Shown in pieces: positions 11,568 through 22,595 of a DNA stretch of 64,000 nucleotides. The notes under the pieces were generated by a model. It did not search any database and had not been told where the DNA came from. It saw only the letters and a program-made list of their open reading frames with translations. Numbering within the stretch: the stretch's first letter is position 1; each line of letters begins with the position of its first letter. Origin of the DNA: Adineta ricciae (lineage: Eukaryota; Rotifera; Eurotatoria; Adinetida; Adinetidae); assembly GCA_905250025.1 (NCBI GenBank), contig CAJNOJ010000463.1, positions 1 to 64,000 on the forward strand, written 5' to 3'. The position numbers and the translations under genes are program-made.

Positions 11568-12113
11568 ATGACTTCGAAGCGTGTTTGCGTCTATTGCGCA
11601 TCGAGTGACGCTTCTGATGAGAAATTTCTCCTAGCGGGTCGACAGTTAGGCGAAGGACTTGCTCGGCTAAACATGACGATCGTTTACGGCGGAGCACAAT
11701 GCGGTGTAATGGGCGCAGTTGCAGATGGAGCACTGAGTGCGCAAGGAAAAGTTATCGGTTGGATACCCACATTTATGAAAACGGAAATACTCCATCCTGG
11801 TTTAACAGAAGTACACGAGGTGGAATCTATGCACATACGCAAACATGGTATGATGACGAATTCAGATGCACTTATTGCCTTACCCGGTGGACCTGGAACA
11901 ATCGAAGAACTAATGGAAGCGATTACTTGGAGACGTTTGAAATTGATCGGTGTACCTATTTTTATTATTAATCTCGATGGATATTACAATCCACTATTAG
12001 AATTATTCGAAAATATGCGAAAAGCGTGTTTTATTGTTGAAGGTTCAGAGAAGGACTGGAATGTCGTAGATACTGTTGATGAAGTGATCGAAAAACTAAA
12101 ATTGATGTTGTGA
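11568..12113 (+). CDS. LOG-family nucleoside 5'-monophosphate phosphoribohydrolase
   Basis: Single-exon 181-residue protein of the LOG family (older name lysine decarboxylase-like). Members release a free base from a nucleoside monophosphate; in plants and bacteria this activates cytokinins. It carries YGGAQCGVMGAVADGAL (about 40-56), the MHIRKHGM segment (about 88-95) and the catalytic/nucleotide motif PGGPGTIEE (106-114), with the Arg and Glu expected in the active site. Length and motifs fit a complete enzyme. Having no intron among intron-rich neighbours and resembling bacterial and plant proteins suggests horizontal gain. It sits 123 bp after SYS1 and 153 bp before MOB4 on the same strand. 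The substrate in an animal is unknown; AMP or a modified AMP is possible. Confidence 0.93.
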   Translation: MTSKRVCVYCASSDASDEKFLLAGRQLGEGLARLNMTIVYGGAQCGVMGAVADGALSAQGKVIGWIPTFMKTEILHPGLTEVHEVESMHIRKHGMMTNSDALIALPGGPGTIEELMEAITWRRLKLIGVPIFIINLDGYYNPLLELFENMRKACFIVEGSEKDWNVVDTVDEVIEKLKLML

Positions 12114-12246
12114 GGCACCGGTAATATCATAAGCAACACCCTTCTCAATGAAACGCATGATAACTTGTTCGCTTCTGCGCAACAATTTGACCGCTTAATC
12201 GACACATTCCCTTCGTGCACGCGTCCGGATAATTATAGCGTTTTGC

Positions 12247-12264
12247 TTTGTATTATTATTCTAG
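12247..12264 (+). promoter_or_regulatory. Acceptor-like polypyrimidine-AG two bases before the MOB4 start
   Basis: TTGTATTATTATTCTAG, then AT, then the ATG. Upstream, a GTAATA at about 12121, just after the LOG stop, could serve as a cis donor. So trans-splicing is suggested but not required. Confidence 0.4.
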
Positions 12265-12266
12265 AT

Positions 12267-13249
12267 ATGACTGATTTACAAATAAATACGAAATTACCAC
12301 TGCGTCGTAATCGACCTGGTACGAAAGCGGCCGAATGGTGCCATTGGCCAGAAGAAACATCCGAAAATATGGACTCACTCTATCATATTCAGCAAGTAAG
12401 AATCAACTTGCATCGATGCTCTGTTATTCGACTTGACTATTTAGTATATTCAACAATCAATTCGACGCAATCCATCAGATATTGATTTTATTCTTCAAGC
12501 GCCTGATCAACAAGATGAAGGTGTTTGGAAGTATGAACATCTACGACAATTTTGTCTGGAATTGAACGATTTAACGGTTCTTTTGCAAGTAAAACAAATC
12601 GAAAATTTCCTTTGATTTTCACTCTTGTTTATCCGTTGTAGAAAGAATGCTTACCTGAAACGTGTTCGCAAATGACCGCCACCGAACAATGGATATTCTT
12701 ATGTGCTGCACATAAAAATCCCAAAGAAGTAAAGAAAGTTGTTTATGTGATGAAAGGCAATGGTGTTTTCTGTTCTAGTGTCCAGCAATTGACTATACTA
12801 GACATACACTCGATGGCGCTGCCTCGTTGTTAAACAGCAATAAGTATTTTCCAAGCCGGTAATAAAAAAATTGCTTTGATTTAATGAAGATAATCTTCTT
12901 TCCTCATAGAATCTCGATCAAAGAAACCTCGATTGCCAAGTTAGGTAGTGTTTGTCGTCGTATCTATCGAATATTTTCTCATGCTTACTATCATCATCGC
13001 ACGCTCTATGATGAATTCGAGGATCGCACTCATCTCTGCCGTCGATTCACTGTCTTCGCTTTACGTTATGGTCTAATTCCTAAAGACAACTTAATTGTTC
13101 CCATCAATGGTGTTAATCAAGATGTGACGACCATAATGCAACAGCAGACATCACCAGTTAAGTCAGTTCCAGTTCAATCGATAAAAGACAATGATAGTCC
13201 ACCCTCGCCTGTTATACCTTCAACGGCAGCAATCGAAAGCGATGCTTAA
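12267..13249 (+). CDS. MOB4: MOB4/phocein, STRIPAK complex subunit
   Basis: MOB-family adaptor of the striatin-PP2A (STRIPAK) complex. Five exons (12267-12395, 12445-12588, 12642-12728, 12779-12858, 12910-13249) join in frame. Recognised by [19 protein letters not shown], the [17 protein letters not shown] block, [29 protein letters not shown] and [20 protein letters not shown]. Zinc-binding Cys/His positions typical of MOB proteins are present. The C-terminus after DNLIVPI is about 35 residues longer than in vertebrates and Ser/Pro-rich. It converges on PEPCK, with about 240 bp between stops. Confidence 0.95.
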
Positions 13250-13492
13250 TGGAATGAGAATAGACATAGTCACATCCTCGAATGTAATTTGTATGTATAA
13301 AACAATCATTCTTAATCGAAAATGCGCGCATTTCTTTATTTCGAAAAAAAAGACAAATGAATGTAAAAACTACTTTATCTTGTGTTTTACTTCCATTACA
13401 GAAAACGAGAACGGGATGAGCGAAGATAGGAGAATACATGTGTATAGAAATAAAAACGAGATTATGAATACTACTCATGTGAAAGAGATACT
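13250..13492. other. Convergent 3' UTRs of MOB4 and PEPCK
   Basis: AT-rich sequence between two converging stops. No other feature seen. Confidence 0.6.
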
Positions 13493-15738
13493 CTATATTT
13501 GTAATAAACGCTTCTGAAGATTGTTTAATTCTGTGCGAATATCTTCCGGTAAATTTGTGTTGACGTTTTCTTCGAAGTACTTATTCATTGCTTGACATTC
13601 ATTCAACCAAAATTCTTTGGAAACTTCCAACAGAGCAGGATTTACCTCACCGCCACGGATGCCGTCCGAAGTTGCCTGGTCAGGCACTAAACCAATGGGT
13701 GTTTCTCGTGCTGATGCTTGGTTTGTTAAACGTCGAAATATCCAATCAATTACACGAATGTTTTCACCAAAACCTGGCCAAAGAAAACCGTTCGTTTCCG
13801 GATCTCGAAGAAACCAATTCACGTGATAAATTCGTGGCAACTGGAGTCCATCTTTCTTTCCAAACGACAGCCAATGAGCAAGATAACTTCCGAAGTTGTA
13901 TCCAAAGAATGGACGCATTGCAAATGGATCGTGCATAATCTGTTTGCCTACGCAGAACAAGACAATGAAATGGATTTCATTAGTTCCTTTTCTTCTTTTT
14001 TTGTACCTTTAAACTCTGCGGCAGCGGTAGCTTCCGATCGCATGCTGGCACCCACGAAAACGCCGTGTTGCCAATCAAATGACTCATAGACTAATGGAAC
14101 ACCAGCCGGTCGACGTCCACCGAAAATAATACCTTCGATTGGTACACCCTGAGGATCATTCCACGCAGGATCAAGAATAGAACATTGTTTGATTGTTGTA
14201 CAGAATCTAAGTCAAGGAAATGAAGTGAATATATGTTTTTCTGTGTCTGTGTGTGTTTCTTACCGACTATTTGGATGAGCAGCTGGCTCACCTAAATCCA
14301 CTGACCATCGTTTATTTTTCCATGAAAGTATGGTTGGCTCATGAAGACCATCAAAATTTTCTCCATTGCCTTCCCAATAGACTTCTCCATCACTCGTTTC
14401 GGCAACATTTGTGAAAATCGTATTTTCATGTATCATATCTACCAAGACAAATAAGTTCTGTATCTACAGTCACAGGTCACATAATCTTTATTTACCTAAC
14501 GCAATTGGATTTGTCGATTTACTAGTGCCAGGTGCGACGCCAAAGAAACCATACTCAGGATTAATGGCTCGCAGACGACCTTCTTCATCGAAATGCATCC
14601 AAGCAATGTCGTCTCCGATACATTCAACTTTATATCCTGGAATACCAACAGGCTGTAACATAGCCAAATTCGTTTTTCCACAAGCACTGAAAGTATCACA
14701 AATGATTATTCGTACTCTTTCTTTTACGATTGGTTTACCTTGGAAAAGCGGCGACAAAATATTTTTTTATACCTTCAGGATTCGTTACACCCATGATCTA
14801 ATTAACAAACAAATTCGACCATTTATTCGTTCGTTCGTTCGTTCGAAAGTTCCATCACTTACCAACATGTGTTCGGCTAACCATCCTTCATTCTTGGCTA
14901 ATGTACTTCCAATGCGCAATGCTAAGCATTTCTTTCCACACAGTGAATTTCCACCATAATTACTACCAAAACTGATAATTTCGTTTCTGTCGGGAAAATG
15001 CGTTATCAGTGTTTGCTCAGGATTACATGGCCACGTCGGGCATATTGGTTTATCTGTTGGTAATGGGACACCAACCGAATGAAGACATTTGACAATATCC
15101 GATCCATCTGAAGTCTTGATTTCTTTGAATACATTAGAGCTCATTCGCGTCATAATACGCATGGAAGCAACGACATATGGTGAATCACTTAATTCCACTG
15201 CAACTTTGGAATATGGACTTGAATATGGACCCATCATATATGGAATTACGTACATTGTCCGACCACGCATACAGCCATTGAAACGTTCTTCAAGAATCTC
15301 CAGCATTTCATCTGTGTCCATCCAATTGCCTAGCGGTGTTTGTTTTAAATTCTTTGGTAAATTTGGATCAGTTACAACTGGAAAACCAGAAGTCGGGGTG
15401 GAAATAATATCATTCATGTTTTTTGTGCATATCACTGTACGCGATTCTACACGAGCAACGTCACGTGGATCTGTTGTCGCAATATAACTAGAATAAAAAC
15501 GGATGTTTACCTGAAGAATGATGTTGTCAACTTATTCTTACCAATTTTTGTACTTTGTTAAACGTCGGACAACTCCTGCTGCTTCCATGGCATCTAGCAG
15601 CTGTCGATTTTCCTGGTCACTTCCATCACATACATGGAAATTAGCCGGTTGACATAACTTTATTTTCTCTTCTACATAATCGCGAATCTTCGCAGGAAGA
15701 CCATCGAGACAGTTATTCGCATTGGCAAAGACTTCCAT
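13493..15738 (-). CDS. PCK1: Phosphoenolpyruvate carboxykinase, GTP type
   Basis: Converts oxaloacetate and GTP to phosphoenolpyruvate, the committed step of gluconeogenesis. Seven exons on the minus strand: 15738-15542, 15487-14863, 14797-14739, 14686-14496, 14438-14264, 14206-14007 and 13947-13493. Diagnostic pieces are [38 protein letters not shown], the kinase loop [68 protein letters not shown] and [15 protein letters not shown]. All nucleotide- and metal-binding motifs are present and length is normal. Cytosolic or mitochondrial form cannot be told; no clear transit peptide is seen. An acceptor-like TTTCCAATTTCAG lies 23 bases before the start. It shares a 144-bp head-to-head spacer with TRAM1. 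Confidence 0.96.
14826..14845. repeat. (TTCG)n microsatellite in a PEPCK intron
   Basis: About five tandem TTCG units in the intron between the second and third PEPCK exons. Confidence 0.8.
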
Positions 15739-15882
15739 TGTTTTATTCTTCTCAAAACGTTGAACTGAAATTGGAAAAACAAACAAATGATTATTGTATT
15801 TGTACATTTTAGATAGCTTGTTGTTTTGTTTCATTTTCTTTCTTCCACATCTTTGACTGCGAACAAAAACAACAATCTCATC
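15739..15882. promoter_or_regulatory. Shared divergent promoter region of PEPCK and TRAM1
   Basis: Only 144 bp separate the two start codons, so both genes must draw on a common short upstream region unless their first exons are longer than seen. No TATA box recognised. Confidence 0.6.
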
Positions 15883-17309
15883 ATGCCACCACCACCAACA
15901 GCACTCAAGAAGAAAACTGGTACAAAAAATCCGCCTATCTTCAGTCAAGAATATCTCATTCAAAATCACGGTAAGAACAGAAAGAAAACAAAACACTTCT
16001 GCAGTGTCATATCTATTAATTGACGTAACGCTGTTTTTGTCCTCACCCTCAACTATTTTTAAACATCCAGGCAGCGAACAGAACATTAGAATAACATTCG
16101 ATTCTATTTTAGGTGATATTGCCTGTGGTATCTTGATGATAGTTGCCCTGGGCACAGTAGTGCATGCAACATCACCTTACTGTATGGCATTCTTTGGTCC
16201 GCGCCATAATGTCACAACCTTGGACTCATTAAATTCTTCACCAGCACCGCTCTTCAATTACGGTTATAAAGACCTAGCTATGCTCTTCTCTTATACACTC
16301 ATCTGTATCACAGCCCATGCTATCTGGCAAGAGTATGTCCTGGATAAATTATATAAGAAGTTACATTTGTCGAAATCGAAGAATGCGAAGTTTTTCGAAT
16401 CGGGTCAATTGATTCTCTTCTATGTCATCAGTGTTCTTTGGGGAGTGATGCTGTTCAATGAAGAAGCTTACTTTAAATCTGGCCTCGAATATCTCTGGCG
16501 TGACTATCCTTACACAGGCATGACAACATGGACAAAGCTTTATTTTATCGTTCAATTGTCCTACTGGTTACATAACTTCCCTGAACTATACTTACAAAAG
16601 GTTCGCAAAGAAGATATCCCTGCTCGCATTGTGTACACAAGTCTCTATTTAATCACAATTCTCTACGCTTATTTGACACGTTTCTGGCGTATCTCGCTGG
16701 TTTTACTCACAATTCATTATACAATCGAAATCTGCTATCACGCTTCACGTCTCGCTCATTTCTACGCGACAACTAAAACCGGTCCGACACCAGCTCGATC
16801 AATCTCCACTTATTTATTCAAAATCTGGAATGTTATCTTCGTTATCGGTCGTCTTGCGTCAGTTGTTTTAGCCTGGTTAACATTTTGGTTCGGTTTAAAA
16901 ACCACCTCGATCAACAAAATTACATTTACAACAGCCCCGGTGACAAATTCAAACGATAACAATGGAACAATCAACGAGTCGGTCATTATCTCAAACTTCA
17001 ACACACCAACTGTTCGTCTATTTACACTTGTTGCTACCGGTGTTCTACAATTTTGGCTTGTTTGGAATTTTATTCAAGTAAGAAAATCTTCATGTTTTCC
17101 TACAAAACATTCACGATTGTCTTTAGTTTCATATGCGTCGTCGGCGTGAACAACGTAGTGCACGTCCAACAACAATGACTTCACCGAAAGTCTCTAATAA
17201 ACTCAAACAAAAACAACAAGGTCTAACAAATGGTAAATCCGACAATGAGGAAACAGTTGATCAATCTGTTTTTGCTACTAGCGGTCATAGCAATAAGAAA
17301 AGCAATTAG
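15883..17309 (+). CDS. TRAM1: TRAM1-like translocating chain-associated membrane protein
   Basis: Multi-pass ER membrane protein next to the Sec61 translocon that aids insertion of nascent secretory and membrane proteins; it contains a TLC (TRAM-LAG1-CLN8) domain. Exons 15883-15970, 16113-17077 and 17127-17309. Conserved features: an N-terminal Lys/Pro-rich stretch, FSQEYLIQNH, a long first hydrophobic helix, YGYKDLAMLF, HAIWQEYVLDKLYKKLHLSK, FFESGQL, YWLHNFPELYLQK and the KEDIPARIVYTSLY block, then a basic cytoplasmic tail. The first intron (142 bp) ends at the acceptor before GDIACG; a second possible acceptor (CATCCAG at about 16070) would insert extra residues and fits worse. Confidence 0.94.
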
Positions 17310-18515
17310 AATTTCATAGTAAAAATCTCTGAAACAAAACCAAAAAAGGAAGGAAGAAAATCTTTCCTGTCTACAACTCTATTTTATTGTTTTTGTTGTA
17401 ACTGTCAACATGTTGTTACTCTTACTCTGATCATTATTATTATTATTATTATTATAACTGTTGTTGTTGTTTAGTTTTCTGTTTCTCTCTCACTCTCTCT
17501 CATTGTTTTTATTTAGGAAGGATAAAAACCTTCACTTCCGGTCATCCAAAAACTTGTTTTATGATCTTTATATGTATGCATGTGATTATCTATTCTTTTC
17601 TCTTTTATGTTATCATAAGCGCATTCTCCTACTTCTTCTTTTCTCTTTTGGGACAAAGTGAAAAAAACCAAAAACGAAATTAAGAATATATACGATTATG
17701 TTTGTTTTGCAAAAATTCCTACCTTATTGTTTTGATTTCGCGCGTTAGCAATTGATGAAAATACACAAGCTGACGTCCATATTTATACCGAGACACAGGG
17801 TGCAAAGTGTACGAGCGGAAAAAGAGAACAAAGGAGGTGTGTCGATATTTCTTCTGTATTGTACTTCGGACTTGGATTTTGATTGGTTAGATGGCAATGG
17901 GGGTGTGTCAGATGGTTTAATAATGTTGCACATATTCGTTCGTTGATATGAATGTACTGCAAAATATCGACATAGAAGCACGCACTGAAAAATCACTTCA
18001 TCGAAAATATTTGCGTTCTGAGATTTTTCTTCTCACCGACTAATATTTGATTAAAACCGAAAATGGACGCAAAGGCCGAACCATCGAGTATTCTCTAGTC
18101 TATTTTTTACTTTTAGTCACCTGAGCATGTCACAAGTAATAAACATCGTAATTCATGTGCATCTGACTCATCAAAAAAGTTTCGTTTCTTTTTATGTAAC
18201 ATCAATCGTGTCATTGAATTGTTTTGCGATCGGAACAGATGTTTCTGTAATCGGTTATTAAATGTCGAAGGGTGGAGTACGAAGCGCAATTTCGCTTTCT
18301 GGAGTACTGTGCCATGTGTATTGTTTTTTTTCTCAAAAAAGTTTTAAATCGATTTCTTTTTTTTTCTATTGTTTTCCTTTGACTGAAAGTAAGAAAAACG
18401 AGGGCAACGCATTTTGATGAATGACACAGATAAGAAGGATAAATTATCACACGATAAGATTTTTAAAAAAATGCACTCTATCGGTCAATAATTGTTTCAG
18501 ATCATATTCATTAGT
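17310..18515. other. Intergenic, TRAM1 3' UTR and oxidoreductase upstream region
   Basis: Contains an ATT microsatellite at 17433-17455 and T-rich tracts. No supported gene. TTGTTTCAG at 18492-18500, 16 bases before the oxidoreductase ATG, resembles a splice acceptor. Confidence 0.5.
17433..17455. repeat. (ATT)n microsatellite
   Basis: About seven tandem ATT units in the TRAM1 downstream region. Confidence 0.85.
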
Positions 18516-19604
18516 ATGTCTTCCACACGGCGAATACGTGTTGGGCTAATCGGTTTTGGCGTATCAGGCCGAGTATTTCATGCCCCGTTTGTGCATACTA
18601 TGTCGAATATGTATGAATTGCGAAGTGTGGTAGAACGACATGCAAATGAAGCAGAAAAAATTTATCCGTATATAAAAACAGTTCGTTCGACAACGGAATT
18701 GTTTGATGATCCAGATATTGATCTAGTCATTATAACGGTATCAAATGATTTGCACTATTCTTTGAGTAAAGAAGCATTAGAAAAGGGCAAACATGTTGTT
18801 GTTGAAAAACCGATGACAATTCGAAGTTCCGAAGCATTGGAATTGATTGAATTAGCGAAGGAAAAACAATTGATCATTTGTCCTTATCAAAACCGTCGAT
18901 ACGATTCCGGTTATCGTACAATTAAGAAAATTATTGAAGAGAAACTGTTAGGTGATGAAATATTAGACTGCGAAATACATTTCGATCGTTATCGACCAGA
19001 ATTAAAACCTGGCAATGTATGGCGCGAAAGAAATGAACCTGGTGCTGGTATATTCTATGACTTAGGTTCACATTTAATCGATCAAACATTGAGTTTATTC
19101 GGACAACCACAAACAATTACTGCTGATATACGAACACAACGACCAACAGCAAATATTGATGATTATTTCGATGTTCGACTTGATTATGGTCGTTTACGCG
19201 TGACACTAAAGTCTAGTATGCTTGTGCGAGAAATAGGCCCACGGTATGTTCTACATGGCCCACTGGGCTCTTTTATCAAACACGGTGATGATATTCAAGA
19301 AGGCGTGCTTCGAAATGGTGCGATGCCCTCAACTTTAAATGAAGAAAGCGATTGGGGAAAAGAGCCCGTCGAAGATTACGGTCTTCTCCATACAGAAATT
19401 AAAGATGGACGAATAATGAAAGAGAAATATCCAACAGTACGTGGGCATTATGGTCTTTTCTATGAGCAATTGTATGCAGCTATTGTTCTTGGAAAACAGT
19501 TAGAGATTCGACCGGAAGATGGATATAATGTTATACGAATGATCGAACTGGGCTATCAAAGTAGCCAAGAGAAGAGAACAGTGCCATGTGATCGACTTTT
19601 ATAG
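18516..19604 (+). CDS. Gfo/Idh/MocA-family NAD(P)-dependent oxidoreductase (YdgJ/YvaA-like)
   Basis: Single-exon gene of about 362 residues. The N-terminal Rossmann fold starts RVGLIGFGVSGRVFHAPF, followed by DPDIDLVIITVSNDLHY and the family motif KHVVVEKPMT with the conserved Lys. Then come QNRRYDSGYRT, HFDRYRPE, the signature GAGIFYDLGSHLIDQ with the catalytic His region, and a C-terminal domain ending in EDGYNVIRMIELG. It aligns throughout with bacterial YdgJ and YvaA/IolW-type enzymes that act on inositols or related sugars. Start chosen at ATG 18516 (MSSTRRIRVG) rather than further upstream because the Rossmann motif then sits close to the N-terminus. Absence of introns and bacterial-type sequence suggest horizontal acquisition. 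The substrate is not determined. Confidence 0.92.
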   Translation: MSSTRRIRVGLIGFGVSGRVFHAPFVHTMSNMYELRSVVERHANEAEKIYPYIKTVRSTTELFDDPDIDLVIITVSNDLHYSLSKEALEKGKHVVVEKPMTIRSSEALELIELAKEKQLIICPYQNRRYDSGYRTIKKIIEEKLLGDEILDCEIHFDRYRPELKPGNVWRERNEPGAGIFYDLGSHLIDQTLSLFGQPQTITADIRTQRPTANIDDYFDVRLDYGRLRVTLKSSMLVREIGPRYVLHGPLGSFIKHGDDIQEGVLRNGAMPSTLNEESDWGKEPVEDYGLLHTEIKDGRIMKEKYPTVRGHYGLFYEQLYAAIVLGKQLEIRPEDGYNVIRMIELGYQSSQEKRTVPCDRLL

Positions 19605-20694
19605 ATCAATATTTCAAATAAAGATACATTTGAATTAAAATAGTTTATTTAGAAAGAAAATCGTCTCATGAAACGTTTATTCATAGTTAAGATAGATTGA
19701 TTTTTCTTTCTTGTTCTCTTCACACGTAACATTTTCATTAATATCGTGAATGGTCGACAATATACCAATCACAAGCATACACGTCTCTCTGACTGGCTGA
19801 AATTCATTTCAAAATTACGAAAAACAATATTCACGGATAGAGTATCGGTATTCAATCTCTGAATGCATAAGTTAAATTGAAAACGTCGATTCCATTAATT
19901 GTTGATACAATGCTCCGCGACAGTCTAATGACGTTTCGAGTTCTACCGATTTATTACTCAAATTACTTTCTATTCACCAAAGAGTGTTTTACTATAACGG
20001 AACTACTTGTAAAGTTTTCTCTTCTCCTAGTCAAAACACTTCCAGAAATTTGTCATTATGTCAATACGAAAGTACTTATGTTCTCTTGCACATACGTTAA
20101 AAGATTAATACTGATAGATTATTTCTGTTTTTTTCCCTTTAATGTGCAAAAATCCCATACCTATTGTGGAGGCACATGCTCAATATGCTGTGACTGATTG
20201 ATTTACTGTGTAGGAAAAAGGCACGCCGCTTTTTTTTCTTAAGTATTTGATATTAAAAACTACAATCACTATATTCGTGATTGTAAAAATTATCATTTTA
20301 ATGTGAAAGCAGACAAATCATCGTTTTTCGCGTATTATTGATCAAAGTATCATACGATTTATTTCAATCAAGGTTGCGTTGGCGTGCTATCTGTCAGATG
20401 AATAAGCATCTGATACAGAATCATTTACAAACTTCTCCTGACTTTGTTTTCTTTCTTGCTCTTAAACATATAAAAACAATGTATTCCACGAATAATCCGA
20501 CAATATAAACATCTGCTAATCAGGATGTCTGAGTCACTTAACTAGAGACTGCTTCAATCTATTCTTACATCATACATCTGATTCATCAAGTCGAACGAAG
20601 ACATATTTACAGTATGACATACGTACGATTTGGTCACATACACACGACAGGTTTATTGTCAATAGAGACGTACACTCACCATACAAACAATGCT
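19605..20694. other. Intergenic, no gene recognised
   Basis: AT-rich. A plus frame at 19877-20197 begins with a non-ATG codon and has no recognisable domain. A near-perfect hairpin (CTGTCAGATG / CATCTGATACAG) lies at 20391-20418. Confidence 0.5.
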
Positions 20695-20765
20695 GTAAGT
20701 ATATAAAAGTAGATGGTAATACTATATTATATTATTTACGATATATGTTATATTTAGTTTGGAAT

Positions 20766-21079
20766 ATGATATACGTAGTACTTTTTGGATACTGTTCTTG
20801 CTCATCACCAAAGTGTTTTGCCGGCCGTTGATGCAAAGGATTGTAGTAGATCGTCACGAATGGGAGGTCCCGAGCGAGCCAGAATGGGAGGAAATCGTTA
20901 AGGAAGCAACTGCGGCACAGCAACGTGTTTTCAGATCATGTAGGACAACTAGTGAATGTCGTCAGATAGTTGCTGAATTTTCAGCTATTTTCGATCGTTA
21001 TCCCAAATTCAAGCATTTCTATGAAACTCACAAAGTTGAAGTAGACGACATAGTTTCGTCTATATTCAAATGGGGTTAA
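20766..21079 (+). pseudogene. Small secreted protein, copy A, with a 1-nt frameshift in the signal peptide
   Basis: Family not recognised. The frame from about 20822 encodes an 85-residue mature region starting RPLMQRIV and ending SSIFKWG, with just two cysteines spaced CX5C (positions 40 and 46). It pairs gaplessly with copy B at 22731 (55 of 85 identical, counted by hand). The ATG at 20766 sits eight bases after an acceptor (TATTTAG), as in copy B, but is one base out of frame with the mature part. The mismatch falls within the signal-peptide region, which includes a run of five T at 20782-20786. A one-base loss or a sequencing error would explain it. A donor-like GTAAGT at about 20696 suggests a 5' UTR intron shared with copy B. 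Confidence 0.7.
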
Positions 21080-21292
21080 GTCAATTTCCAACTTAGGTCA
21101 ATTTATTTGTGCTATCATAAAAACTAAATGTTGGCATCGTAACCGCTGGCGAAATTCTATTTTTTTAAATAAATTAATTTGTTATAACTCAATTCACACA
21201 AAGACCTTTGTTATTTCATCGATAACAACAAAATGACATCACAGGCTTAGTTTTGTGATAAAATATTACGCAAGTATTCTCACGTAATTAAA

Positions 21293-21500
21293 CGCAACAA
21301 AAAACAAATAGTGACGAGTGTCGATTTGATCCCAGCCCATAGCTGCCAACCTCATCTTGCGACGGCTCGACAGCTTAGTTGTAGTGCTTCAGTCTCAATA
21401 CATTTGATTCGAACCGGGATCGCGGCTCATCGAATCTGTTTGAATGCGTTCTGCTATATGAGTTGTTTGAATTTTGACGTTGTGTAAGAATATTACGCAA
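21293..21500 (-). repeat. 208-bp SINE-like repeat, copy 1
   Basis: Matches 23893-24100 over its full 208 bp with five differences, all transitions. On the minus strand it holds a pol III B-box-like GGTTCGAATC (21415-21406) and, about 31 nt upstream, an A-box-like TAGCAGAACGC (21456-21446). This is the layout of a tRNA-derived SINE. Both copies begin and end with CGCAA. A 13-nt piece of the tail (AATATTACGCAAG) also occurs at 21262-21274, so a fragment of another copy may lie directly beside it. Confidence 0.75.
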
Positions 21501-22595
21501 GATGTGTAGTTCTACTGTGTAATCATCTTCCGATGCAGACGGTCAGTAAGATTTTGTAGCACCGATGGGATTATTTTGAAAGACTTTGCTACATGTAATA
21601 GATGGACGATGTAAAATATGAAAGACTCCTTTTCCGAAATTGGATAGTGAGATAGTTGAGCTGTATTGTGAATAAAACTATATTCTAATGAGATCAAAGA
21701 CGATTGGTCTACTCGAAACATTGACATCTTCCTAGATGCTCTATATCCTATTGCGGTAAAATGACACCATGACATTTATGCCTACTCCCATTCCTACGCA
21801 AACAGCTTAGGCTTACACTATAATGGAGAAAATCGGTTAGTGTCTTTGTGATGTTAGTCCTTCATACTGAAAGGATTTCAATGAAGTGTTTTTTTTTCGT
21901 GTGAATGACCTTCAGATGTATATTCATCCTTACTCTGTTTTGTCATTTTCACTGCATCACATATGGCCAACACTTTTACACCGTATAACGCCTGCGCCTA
22001 GAACAGCACATGGATTTATATTTCAAAGAAACGATTTCAAGTAAGTGAAACGTTCACTCCACCTACATTCAATTATTACAAAATACAACCTCGCACTTTC
22101 TTTCAAATTAGATTCGTATCGCTCTTGTAGGCGTATGCGACATGCTTGGGCAAATCAATCGAAAGCATGAGCGAAAATGTCATGCTCCAGAAAAGTGAGC
22201 AGTGATTTCGAACTCATTTCTAAGAAGTTCGATCAAGGAAATGATAGCATAGTTCTTTGACGTAAGATATAACAAAACGTCATTAGGATATGGGTGTTTC
22301 AAGGGCCATGACTCACGATTCTTTTCGGCCGAATAGACATTGAAGGACGGATTACTTTGATATTTTTTACTATTTACTCACGATTTTTGTTTCGCGGAAT
22401 AAGAATCGAGTCGTGTACATAGTGATAAAGAAAAACACTCCTTCATTCTATTGATTTCGGGCTTGACTTATATTGCACAATCACTCAGACGCATGACGCA
22501 TTATTATTATTATTATTATAGACAAAAATCCCACACAGTACATGTTTCAAGCATAACCGTTAGTTATAAAATCATGGCTCGCACACAATATTGCA
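21501..22595. other. Intergenic between the two small secreted genes
   Basis: No gene recognised. It contains an ATT microsatellite at about 22501-22519. A minus frame at 21512-21775 has no recognisable domain. Confidence 0.5.

Noticed and set aside
14822..14845. TTCG run as part of a CRISPR-like or satellite array
   Set aside because: A simple microsatellite confined to a short intron; no spacers.
19877..20197. 106-codon frame with a Cys-rich end
   Set aside because: It starts at a non-ATG codon, is hydrophobic from T-rich DNA, and has no recognisable family or splice context.
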